Source: Vulgatibacter incomptus (GTDB lineage Bacteria; Myxococcota; Myxococcia; Myxococcales; Vulgatibacteraceae). Taken from it: DNA of 64,000 nucleotides. The position numbers and the translations under genes are program-made. Each line of letters begins with the position of its first letter. Position 1 is the first letter of the stretch. Positions 50,601-57,748 of this stretch are shown here, piece by piece. The stretch spans positions 2,167,501 through 2,231,500 of the forward strand of contig NZ_CP012332.1 of the NCBI RefSeq assembly GCF_001263175.1, in the 5' to 3' direction. A model generated the notes under the pieces. It did no database searches. It was not told where the DNA came from and saw only the letters and a program-made list of their open reading frames with translations.

Positions 50601-53600
50601 TCGACCCGATCTTCGTCGAGCTCCTCACCTCCGAGAGCCAGCGGTTCCAAGCGTGGGTATCCGGCACCACCGACCAGGCCGTGACCTGGTTCGCATCGGC
50701 CGGCGCCATCGACGCAACCGGCCTCTTCGCCGCCCCGTCTCAACCGGGAACCTACGCCGTAGTCGCCACCAGCCTCGCCGACCCGCGGGCCAGCGCCACC
50801 GCGCGGATCACGGTGAGGGCCCGAGAGCCGGTCGTCGTCACAATCGAACCCACCGAGATCGAGCTTCTCACGTCCGAGAGCCACCTGTTCGAATCCCGGG
50901 TGTCGGGCACGAACGACGGGCGCGTGAGTTGGTTTGCATCTCACGGGACCGTCGACGACGGAGGCCTTTACACCGCCCCGCCCGAGCCGGGAACCTATGC
51001 CGTGACAGCAACCAGCCTCGCCGATCCGCGAGCAAGCGCCACCGCGCAGGTCGTCGTGAGGGCGCGAGAGCCGGTCGTCGTCACGATCGAACCCGCCGAA
51101 ATCGAGCTTCTCACTTCCGAGAGCCACCGGTTCCAGGCGTCGGTATCCGGCACCACCGACCAAGCCGTGACCTGGTCCGCGTCAGCCGGCTTCATCGACA
51201 CAACTGGCCTCTTCACCGCCCCGTCTCAGCCAGGAACATTCGTGGTCGTCGCGACGAGCCTGGCAGAGCCGCAGAGCAGTGCCACCGCGCGAGTCAGGGT
51301 AATGGCGCGAGAGCCGGTCGTCGTCACGATCGAACCCGCCGAAATCGAGCTCCTCACCTCTGAGAGCCGCCGGTTCCAGGCGTCTGTATCCGGCACCACC
51401 GACCAGGCCGTGACCTGGTCCGCACCAGCAGGCGTCATCGACGCAACCGGCCTCTACACTGCCCCTTCGGACCCGGGAATCTACGCCGTGATTGCGACCA
51501 GCCTTGCCGATCCGCAGGCAAGCGCCACCGCGCGGATCACGGTCAAGGCGCGGGAGCCGGTCATTGTTTCGATCGACCCGATCTACGTCGAGCTCCTCAC
51601 CTCCGAGAGCCAGCGATTCCAAGCGTGGGTCTCCGGCACCGACGACCGTACGGTGAGCTGGTCGGCGTCGGGTGGCACCATCGACGGAGGCGGCCTCTAC
51701 ATTGCCCCGTCGGATTCGGGGACCTACTCCGTGGTTGCCACCAGCTTGGCTGATCCGCAGGCCACCGCCACAGCGCAGGTTGTCGTGAAGGCGCGGGAGC
51801 CGGTCGTCGTCTCGATCGACCCGACCTACGTCGAGCTCCTCACCTCCGAGAGCCAGCGGTTCCAAGCGTGGGTATCCGGCACCACCGACCAGGCCGTGAC
51901 CTGGTTCGCATCGGCCGGCGCCATCGACGCAACCGGCCTCTTCGCCGCCCCGTCTCAACCGGGAACCTACGCCGTGGTCGCCACCAGCCTGGCCGATCCG
52001 CAGAGCAGCGCCACCGCGCAGGTCGTCGTGAGGGCGCGAGAGCCGGTCGTCGTCACAATCGAACCCGCCGAAATCGAGCTTCTCACTTCCGAGAGCCACC
52101 GGTTCCAAACTCGGGTGTCGGGAACCGTCGACCAGACGGTGAGGTGGTCCACGTCGATCGGCACGATCGACTCCAGCGGCCTCTACACCGCTCCGTCTGA
52201 ACCCGGGATGTACGTGGTCGTCGCCACCAGCCTCGCCGATCCACAGAGCAGCGCCACCGCGCAGGTCGTCGTGAGGGCGCGAGAGCCGATCGTCGTCTCG
52301 ATCGACCCGATCTACGTCGAGCTCCTCACCTTCGAGAGCCAGCGTTTCCTGGTTTGGTTGTCCGGCACCGCCGATCAATCAGTGAGCTGGTCGGCGTCGG
52401 GTGGCACCATCAACGCGGGCGGCCAATTCAATGCCCCGTCGGAGCCGGGGACCTACTCCGTGATCGCCACCAGCCTGGCCGATCCGCAGAGCAGCGCCAC
52501 TGCGCAGGTCGTCGTGAGGGCGCGAGAGCCGGTGGTCGTCGCGATCGAACCCGCCGAAATCGAGCTCCTCACTTCCGAGAGCCACCGATTTCAAGCTCGG
52601 GTTACTGGCACAGACGATCACGGCGTGAGCTGGTTCGCCTCGGGCGGCACGATCGATTTCACCGGCCTCTACACCGCTCCGACAGGACCAGGCGTGTACA
52701 CGGTCATCGCCACCAGCCTGGCCGATCCGCAGAGCAGCGCCACCGTGCAGGTCGTCGTGAGGGCACGAGAGCCGGTCGTCGTCACGATCGATCCCGCCGA
52801 AATCGAGCTTCTCACTTCCGAGAGCCACCGGTTCCAAGCTCGGGTATCCGGCACCAACGACCGTACGGTGAGCTGGTCGACGTCGGGTGGCACCATCGAC
52901 GAAGGCGGCCTATTCGTTGCTCCGTCAGAGCCGGGAATCTACGCCGTCATCGCCACCAGCCTGGCCGATCCGCACTCCACCGCAACCGCGCGGATCACGG
53001 TGTGGGAACGAGAGCCCGTGATCGTCTCGATCGTGCCCGTCGAGATTCAGGTCCTCATCTCGGAAAGCTTCCGGTTCCAGGCGTCGGTATCCGGCACCAC
53101 CGACCAGGCCGTGACCTGGTCTGCGTCAGCCGGCGTCATCGACGCAACCGGCCTCTTCACCGCCCCGTCTCGGCCTGGAATCTACGCCGTCGTCGCGACG
53201 AGCCTGGCCGACCCGCGAGGCAGCGCCACGGCGCGAGTCACGGTGAGGCCGCGAGAGCCCGCAGTCGTCACGATCGCTCCCGGTGATATCGAACTCCTCA
53301 CCTTGGAGAGCCATCAATTCTACGCGATGGTCTCGGGCGCGAGCGACTCGGCCGTGACCTGGAGCGCGTCCAGGGGCACGATCGACGCCGGCGGCCGATA
53401 CACCGCTCCGATCGTACCCGGCCTCTACACAGTGGTCGCAACCTCCGTCGCCGATCCTGGCGCCGTCGCCATCGCGTTGGTCACGGTGGTCGAGCCCCCT
53501 GTCGAGGGTCTGCTCCCGGCGGACCGGATCACGCTTTGGGAGCCAGGCCTCATGGCGGTTGGCGGGATCCCTTCGGATCACGACGCCCGCCGTCCAGCGA

Positions 53601-55237
53601 CCATCTACCTACCAGCCGGAAATCCGTACGCGGGCTTCTCGGTGAATCCCGCTCTGGCCGACGGCACGACCGACGCCGCGGCCGCCATCCAGGCCGCCCT
53701 GAACGCCGCTGGCAACCAGGCCCGCGAAACCAGCCGACGGGTCGTGTACCTAGCCGCCGGTACCTACTTCATCAGCGGCGAAGGCCTGAACGTCCCGAGC
53801 TTCGTGACCCTGCGCGGACGCGGGGCCCGCGGCGACACCGTTACGAGGCTCGTCAAAGCCGAAGGAAGCCAAATGTCGGTGATCAACCTCGGCCATCTCT
53901 GGGTGAAGAACACGACGCCGGTCGACGTGACCGCGGATGTCCCCCGCGGAGCGACACGGGTGACGCTGGCGCGCAATCCCGGCTACCGCGTGGGCGAGCT
54001 CGTCTTCATCGACCAGCTCGTCGACTCCGAACGCGTGGGCTCCTGGTGGAATCCGATCAACCAGCCGGAACCGGACGGTCCCGAGCGCAGCTGGTACTCC
54101 CGGCAGAATAGGCCCACCGGCCAAGTGCTCGAGATCGCCGCAATCGACGGGAACACCCTCACCTTCGGCACGCCTGTACGACTCCCGTATTTCACCTCCA
54201 ACCAGGCCCAGGTGGTCCGGTTCGCCGGCGGCGACCAGGGCGGCCCGATGGTGCCGACCAAGAAGTGGTCGGGAGTCGAGGACCTCTACGTCGCCGGCGG
54301 AGAGCAGGGGAACGTCGCCTTCTACGCCACCTCGTACAGCTGGGCGAAGAACGTGGAGAGCGATCGTTCCAACGGAAGCAGCATCGCTTTCGAGAGCACG
54401 TTCCGTTGCGAGGCACGGGACTCGTTCTTCCATAGCACCGCGAACCCCAATCCAGGCGGCGGCGGATACGGCATCGACCTTCGGATCTATGCCTCCGACA
54501 ACCTGGTCGAGAACAACATCTCCTGGAACTTCAACAAGGTGATCACCATGCGCGCCGCCGGCCCCGGCAACGTGGTCGCCTACAACTACTTCGAAGACGG
54601 ATGGGGCGCCGGGTACCCGATGATTCCCGAGGTGGGCTTGAATGCGTCGCATTACTCGACGACTCACTACACGCTCTTCGAGGGAAACCAGGCCTTCAAC
54701 ATCTCCGGCGACGCCTACTGGGGCAACTCGATCTTCAACCTCTATTTCCGCAACCACGCGACGGGGCGCAGGCGCTCCCTCCCGCCGCTCGAGCTGAGCG
54801 ACGAGATCACCAGGCGGTTCGTCGAGGTCCCGGAGTGGCACCTCGCGTGCAGCTATGTCGGGAACGTGCTCGGCAGCAGCGACATGAGCGCCGAGCCGCA
54901 ATCCGGCTTCGTCTACGAAGGCAGGCCGCCCTGGTATTGGGACCCGGTTCCGATTTGGGCAATCGGCGTCGAGCACAACGCCGGACTCGAGGGTCAGGAC
55001 GCTGCGGTCGTCGCCACGACTCTCCGCCACGGCAACTTCGACTACGTCACCCGGGGGATCGTCTGGGATCCCGGGATCGGAGACCACCGGCTCCCGGCGT
55101 CGCTCTATCTGGTCTCGAAGCCCGCCTTCTTCGGTGACCATCCCTGGCCGTGGGTCACGCCGGAGGACGCGGCGAATCGCACAAGGGTCCTCCCTGCGCG
55201 AGAGCGATTCGACTCGCTCCTCTCGAGCAGCAACTGA
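47570..55237 (+). CDS. Giant Ig-like tandem-repeat protein with C-terminal pectate-lyase-like beta-helix
   Basis: A 2555-codon open frame; its TTG at 47570 is merely where the frame opens after a frameshift, and the real N-terminus is the fragment at 47304. It holds 24 further bacterial Ig-like repeats (25 with the first), mostly exactly 81 residues, with consensus elements ELLTSES.RFQA.VSG, V.WSAS.GTID..GLYTAP and PGTY.V.ATSLADP. From about residue 1980 comes a 575-residue right-handed beta-helix domain of the Pectate_lyase_3 type (DGTTDAAAAIQAALNAAGNQ, VVYLAAGTY). Likely a long stalk presenting a polysaccharide-acting domain at the cell surface. Enzyme activity is inferred from fold only. 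Confidence 0.85.
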   Translation: MPGTFTLVASRIGNPEIRATSVIRVRAGPDDSPIVLEPPSATVDAGGRRQFHAVVLGSDDQAVIWRVDEGARGGAVDPTGLYTAPSAPGVFTLVATSVIDPDLSASASITVREREPVVVTVEPATIDLLAAERLRFQAIVSGADDTTVSWTTSAGTIDATGLYTAPSEPGTYSVIATSLADPQASATAQVTVRAQEPVVVTIDPAEIGLLSSESHRFQARVSGINDHSVNWSASGGTIDSTGLYTAPTELGLYTVVATSLVDPQATGTAQVTVRAREPVVVSIDPTYVELLTSESQRFQAWVSGTDDHSVSWSASGGTIDSTGLYTAPSEQGTYSVVATSLADPQSSATAQVVVRAREPVVVTIEPAEIELLTSESHLFQARVSGTDDHGVSWSASRGTIDSGLYTAPPEPGTYTLVATSLANPQSSATAQVTVKAREPVVVTIEPSDIELLTSESHLFQARVSGTVDQIVSWTASGGTIDSTGLYTASTEPGVYTVIATSLADPQSSATAQVTVKAREPVVVTIEPTEIELLTSESHRFQARVSGTEDHTVSWSASGGTIVATGLYTAPSEPGTYSVVATSFADPQATATAQVVVRAREPVVVSIDPIYVELLTSESQRFQAWVSGTDDHTVSWSASGGTIDAGGLYTSPSEPGTYSVVATSLADPQSGATAQVVVRAREPVVVTIEPAEIELLTSESHLFQASVSGTTDQAVTWSATAGAIDSTGLYTAPSQPGTYAVMVTSLADRRATATAQVVVRAREPVVVTIEPTEIELLTSESRRFQASVSGTNDHTVSWSASGGTIDPTGLFTAPSHQGTFVVVATSLAEPQSSATAQVRVTAREPVIVTIEPAEIELLTSESRRFQASVSGTTDQAVTWSAPAGVIDATGLYTAPSDPGTYAVIATSLADPQASATARIMVKAREPVVVSIDPIFVELLTSESQRFQAWVSGTTDQAVTWFASAGAIDATGLFAAPSQPGTYSVVATSLADPQATAIAQVVVKAREPIVVSIDPIFVELLTSESQRFQAWVSGTTDQAVTWFASAGAIDATGLFAAPSQPGTYAVVATSLADPRASATARITVRAREPVVVTIEPTEIELLTSESHLFESRVSGTNDGRVSWFASHGTVDDGGLYTAPPEPGTYAVTATSLADPRASATAQVVVRAREPVVVTIEPAEIELLTSESHRFQASVSGTTDQAVTWSASAGFIDTTGLFTAPSQPGTFVVVATSLAEPQSSATARVRVMAREPVVVTIEPAEIELLTSESRRFQASVSGTTDQAVTWSAPAGVIDATGLYTAPSDPGIYAVIATSLADPQASATARITVKAREPVIVSIDPIYVELLTSESQRFQAWVSGTDDRTVSWSASGGTIDGGGLYIAPSDSGTYSVVATSLADPQATATAQVVVKAREPVVVSIDPTYVELLTSESQRFQAWVSGTTDQAVTWFASAGAIDATGLFAAPSQPGTYAVVATSLADPQSSATAQVVVRAREPVVVTIEPAEIELLTSESHRFQTRVSGTVDQTVRWSTSIGTIDSSGLYTAPSEPGMYVVVATSLADPQSSATAQVVVRAREPIVVSIDPIYVELLTFESQRFLVWLSGTADQSVSWSASGGTINAGGQFNAPSEPGTYSVIATSLADPQSSATAQVVVRAREPVVVAIEPAEIELLTSESHRFQARVTGTDDHGVSWFASGGTIDFTGLYTAPTGPGVYTVIATSLADPQSSATVQVVVRAREPVVVTIDPAEIELLTSESHRFQARVSGTNDRTVSWSTSGGTIDEGGLFVAPSEPGIYAVIATSLADPHSTATARITVWEREPVIVSIVPVEIQVLISESFRFQASVSGTTDQAVTWSASAGVIDATGLFTAPSRPGIYAVVATSLADPRGSATARVTVRPREPAVVTIAPGDIELLTLESHQFYAMVSGASDSAVTWSASRGTIDAGGRYTAPIVPGLYTVVATSVADPGAVAIALVTVVEPPVEGLLPADRITLWEPGLMAVGGIPSDHDARRPATIYLPAGNPYAGFSVNPALADGTTDAAAAIQAALNAAGNQARETSRRVVYLAAGTYFISGEGLNVPSFVTLRGRGARGDTVTRLVKAEGSQMSVINLGHLWVKNTTPVDVTADVPRGATRVTLARNPGYRVGELVFIDQLVDSERVGSWWNPINQPEPDGPERSWYSRQNRPTGQVLEIAAIDGNTLTFGTPVRLPYFTSNQAQVVRFAGGDQGGPMVPTKKWSGVEDLYVAGGEQGNVAFYATSYSWAKNVESDRSNGSSIAFESTFRCEARDSFFHSTANPNPGGGGYGIDLRIYASDNLVENNISWNFNKVITMRAAGPGNVVAYNYFEDGWGAGYPMIPEVGLNASHYSTTHYTLFEGNQAFNISGDAYWGNSIFNLYFRNHATGRRRSLPPLELSDEITRRFVEVPEWHLACSYVGNVLGSSDMSAEPQSGFVYEGRPPWYWDPVPIWAIGVEHNAGLEGQDAAVVATTLRHGNFDYVTRGIVWDPGIGDHRLPASLYLVSKPAFFGDHPWPWVTPEDAANRTRVLPARERFDSLLSSSN
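47918..53496 (+). repeat. Tandem array of 23 near-identical 243-bp Ig-domain units
   Basis: Units begin at the codons for VVVT.EP or VVVSIDP. From the first full-identity unit (47918) to the last (53261) is 5343 bp, which is 22 x 243 minus 3; the sixth domain of the gene lacks one codon (IDSGLY). Two sub-types alternate: VTIEPAEIELLTSESHRFQA and VSIDP.YVELLTSESQRFQAW. Some units are almost identical at the DNA level (50355, 50598 and 51813), and the three-unit block starting near 49849 recurs 1215 bp (five units) downstream. Confidence 0.92.
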
Positions 55238-55432
55238 CACAAACGGAAACAAACGAACTCACACGCCTCCGCTCGCCTGCCCGTCTCCCCCTCATCGAGA
55301 CAGGCAGGGTGCGATATCAACTCCGCTGTACGCCTTTCCTCTCACTTCGAAAATGGGGCATCCTCGTTCGGTCTTGGTCGGATGTGACTCCGGTCGCCTC
55401 CGTTCCAATCGACTGACGGAAAGGCTGTCGCA

Positions 55433-57613
55433 TTGCGTTCGATGTTCCTCGCCCTCGGCCTTTGTGTGTCTGTTTCTCTGACCGCATGTGGCAATGGGCA
55501 CTCCCTCCCTCGCGCTCCTTCTGAAGACGCCGAGGTGAGAGACCCAGATTCGCCCCCCGACGAGAACGAGAGTCCCGAGCTGGAGGATCCCGCAGAGCCG
55601 GACGATCCGACCGACGGCGACACGACCGGCGAGGATCCGCAGCCGGACGATCCGACCGATGGCGAGACGACCGGCGAAGACCCGCAGCCGGACGATCCGA
55701 CGGACGGCGACACGACCGGCGAGGATCCGCAACCCGAGGATCCGAACGATGGCGACACGACCGGCGAGGACCCGCAGCCCGGGGATCCGACCGACGGCGA
55801 CACCACTGGAGAAGACCCGCAGCCCGGAGATCCGAGCGATGGTGACACGACCGGTGGCGACCAGCAGCCCGTGGAGCCAAATCCGACGGCGGTGCTCCCG
55901 GCGGATCGGAGCACGCTCTGGAAGCCGGGCCTGACGGCCGTCGGAGGCATTCCGGCTGACGGCGACGCCCGCCGTCCGGCATCCATCTACCTTCCTTCTG
56001 GCAACCCCTACGGCGGCTTCTCCGTCGATCCGGCCCTCGGGAACGGCTCCACCGACGCCGCCTCTGCCATCCAGGCTGCCCTGAACGCCGCGGGCAACCA
56101 GGCGAGCGAGGCCAGCCGGCGGATCGTCTACCTGAAGGCGGGTACCTACAACATCCGCTCGCAGAGCCTGAACGTCCCCAGCTACGTCACGCTCCGAGGC
56201 CAGGGGACCCGCGGGACCTCGGCTACGCGCCTCCTGAAGGCGGCCGGCTCGCAGACCTCGGTTATCAACCTCGGCCACCTCTGGATCAAGAACACCACGC
56301 CCGTCGACGTGACCGCGGACGTGCCCCGCGGCGCGACCCGGGTCACCGTGGCGCGGAACCCTGGCTACCAGGTGGGCGAGATGATCTTCATCGACCAGCT
56401 CGTCGATCCTGAGCGCGTGGGCTCGTGGTGGAATCCGATCAACCAGGCGAATTCGAACGGCGCCGAGCGCGGCTGGTACTCCCGGCAGAACCGGCCCACC
56501 GGCCAGGTGCTGGAGATCGCCGCCATCGACGGAAACGCCCTCACCTTCAGCACCCCCGTGCGCCTTCCCTACTTCACCTCGAACCAGGCGCAGGTGGTCC
56601 GCTTCGCCGGCGGCGACCAGGGCGGCCCCATGGTTCCTGTCAAGAAGTGGTCCGGAGTCGAGAACCTCTACGTCGCAGGCGGCGAGCAGGGAAACATCGC
56701 GTTCTACGCCGCAGCATACAGCTGGGCGAAGGACGTCGAGAGCGAGCGCTCGAACGGCAGCAGCATCGCCTTCGAGAGCACCTTCCGTTGTGAAGCCCGA
56801 GACTCGTTCTTCCACAGCACCGCCAATCCCACGCCGGGCGGCGGCGGATACGGCATCGACCTTCGGAACTACGCCTCCGACAACCTCATCGAGAACAACA
56901 TCTCCTGGAACTTCAACAAGGTGATCACCATGCGCGGCGCTGGCCCTGGCAACGTGATCGCCTACAACTACTTCGAGGATGGTTGGGGGCGGGATTATCC
57001 CACGATCCCGGAGGTGGGCCTGAATGCGTCGCATTACGCGACCCCTCACTACACGCTCTTCGAGGGCAACCAGGCGTTCAACATCTCCGGCGACGCCTAT
57101 TGGGGCAACTCGATCTACAACGTCTACTTCCGAAACCACGCGACCGGCCGCAGGCGCTCCTTCCCGCCTCTGCAGCTCCGCGACGAGGTCACTCGGCGGT
57201 TCGTGGAGGTCCCGGAGTGGCACCTCTCCTGTAGGTACATCGGCAACGTGCTCGGCAGCAGCGACATGAGCTCCGCGCCGCAATCCGGTTTCGTCTACGA
57301 AGGCAGGCCGCCCTGGAATTGGAACCCCGTCCCGATGTGGGCCATCGGCGTCGAGCACAACGCAGGCAGGCAGGGACAGGACGCGAGGGTGGTCGCCACG
57401 ACCCTCCGGAATGGCAACTTCGACTACGTCAGCCGGCGAATCGTCTGGGATCCCGCCATTGGGGAACACGCGCTCCCCGCGTCGCTCTACCTGAGCTCGA
57501 AGCCCGCGTTCTTCGGCGATCGCCCCTGGCCGTGGGTGATGCCAGAGGACGAGGCGAACACCACCCGGATCCTCCCGGCGCGCGAGCGCTTCGATCGGCT
57601 CATGTCGCAGTAA
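55433..57613 (+). CDS. Lipoprotein with acidic repeat stalk and pectate-lyase-like beta-helix domain
   Basis: A 726-residue protein. The signal ends SVSLTAC (lipobox, Cys about 19), followed by an acidic Pro/Asp/Glu region with six 15-residue repeats (DDPTDGDTTGEDPQP type). From about residue 155 there is a beta-helix domain nearly identical to the end of the preceding giant protein (AVLPADRSTLWKPGLTAVGG, NPYGGFSVDPALGNGSTDAA, YGIDLRNYASDNLIENNISW). TTG 55433 is supported by GGAAAGG 8 nt upstream; ATG 55442 is the alternative. It is clearly a tandem paralogue with a different stalk. Activity is unknown; parallel beta-helix lyases or hydrolases of polysaccharide are the closest class. Confidence 0.88.
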   Translation: MRSMFLALGLCVSVSLTACGNGHSLPRAPSEDAEVRDPDSPPDENESPELEDPAEPDDPTDGDTTGEDPQPDDPTDGETTGEDPQPDDPTDGDTTGEDPQPEDPNDGDTTGEDPQPGDPTDGDTTGEDPQPGDPSDGDTTGGDQQPVEPNPTAVLPADRSTLWKPGLTAVGGIPADGDARRPASIYLPSGNPYGGFSVDPALGNGSTDAASAIQAALNAAGNQASEASRRIVYLKAGTYNIRSQSLNVPSYVTLRGQGTRGTSATRLLKAAGSQTSVINLGHLWIKNTTPVDVTADVPRGATRVTVARNPGYQVGEMIFIDQLVDPERVGSWWNPINQANSNGAERGWYSRQNRPTGQVLEIAAIDGNALTFSTPVRLPYFTSNQAQVVRFAGGDQGGPMVPVKKWSGVENLYVAGGEQGNIAFYAAAYSWAKDVESERSNGSSIAFESTFRCEARDSFFHSTANPTPGGGGYGIDLRNYASDNLIENNISWNFNKVITMRGAGPGNVIAYNYFEDGWGRDYPTIPEVGLNASHYATPHYTLFEGNQAFNISGDAYWGNSIYNVYFRNHATGRRRSFPPLQLRDEVTRRFVEVPEWHLSCRYIGNVLGSSDMSSAPQSGFVYEGRPPWNWNPVPMWAIGVEHNAGRQGQDARVVATTLRNGNFDYVSRRIVWDPAIGEHALPASLYLSSKPAFFGDRPWPWVMPEDEANTTRILPARERFDRLMSQ
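55601..55870 (+). repeat. Six 45-bp units encoding the acidic stalk
   Basis: Six consecutive in-frame units of 15 codons: DDPTDGDTTGEDPQP, two with a single change, then EDPN..., GDPT... and GDPS...TGGDQQP. The DNA units differ mainly at third positions. The array is a likely site of length variation by slippage. Confidence 0.92.
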
Positions 57614-57621
57614 CCGAATTC

Positions 57622-57648
57622 GCGCCCGCCCGCCCCCCGGGCGGGCGC
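57622..57648 (+). terminator. Terminator hairpin after the second beta-helix gene
   Basis: GCGCCCGCCCG (57622-57632) pairs perfectly with CGGGCGGGCGC (57638-57648) around CCCCC, 9 bp after the TAA stop. The stem is very stable, but only a weak T-free tail follows. It probably ends the beta-helix transcript before the GH57 gene. Confidence 0.65.
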
Positions 57649-57748
57649 TGCGGCCCCCAAACAGGCGTGGGGCAGACCCGCGCGGCCCGCTTTAAGTTCG
57701 ACCTCCACGAGGCGCCGGATCCGAAGCTAGCGCGCCGAAGGGACCAGC

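Noticed and set aside
48494-53286. Repetitive open frames on both strands inside the Ig array (for example Gly/Asp-rich minus-strand frames)
   Set aside because: They arise from the periodic GC-rich coding repeat. None has a signal peptide, start site or independent domain.
47918-53496. CRISPR-like tandem repeats
   Set aside because: The 243-bp units have no short repeat/spacer pattern and are coding Ig-like domains in phase; there are no cas genes.
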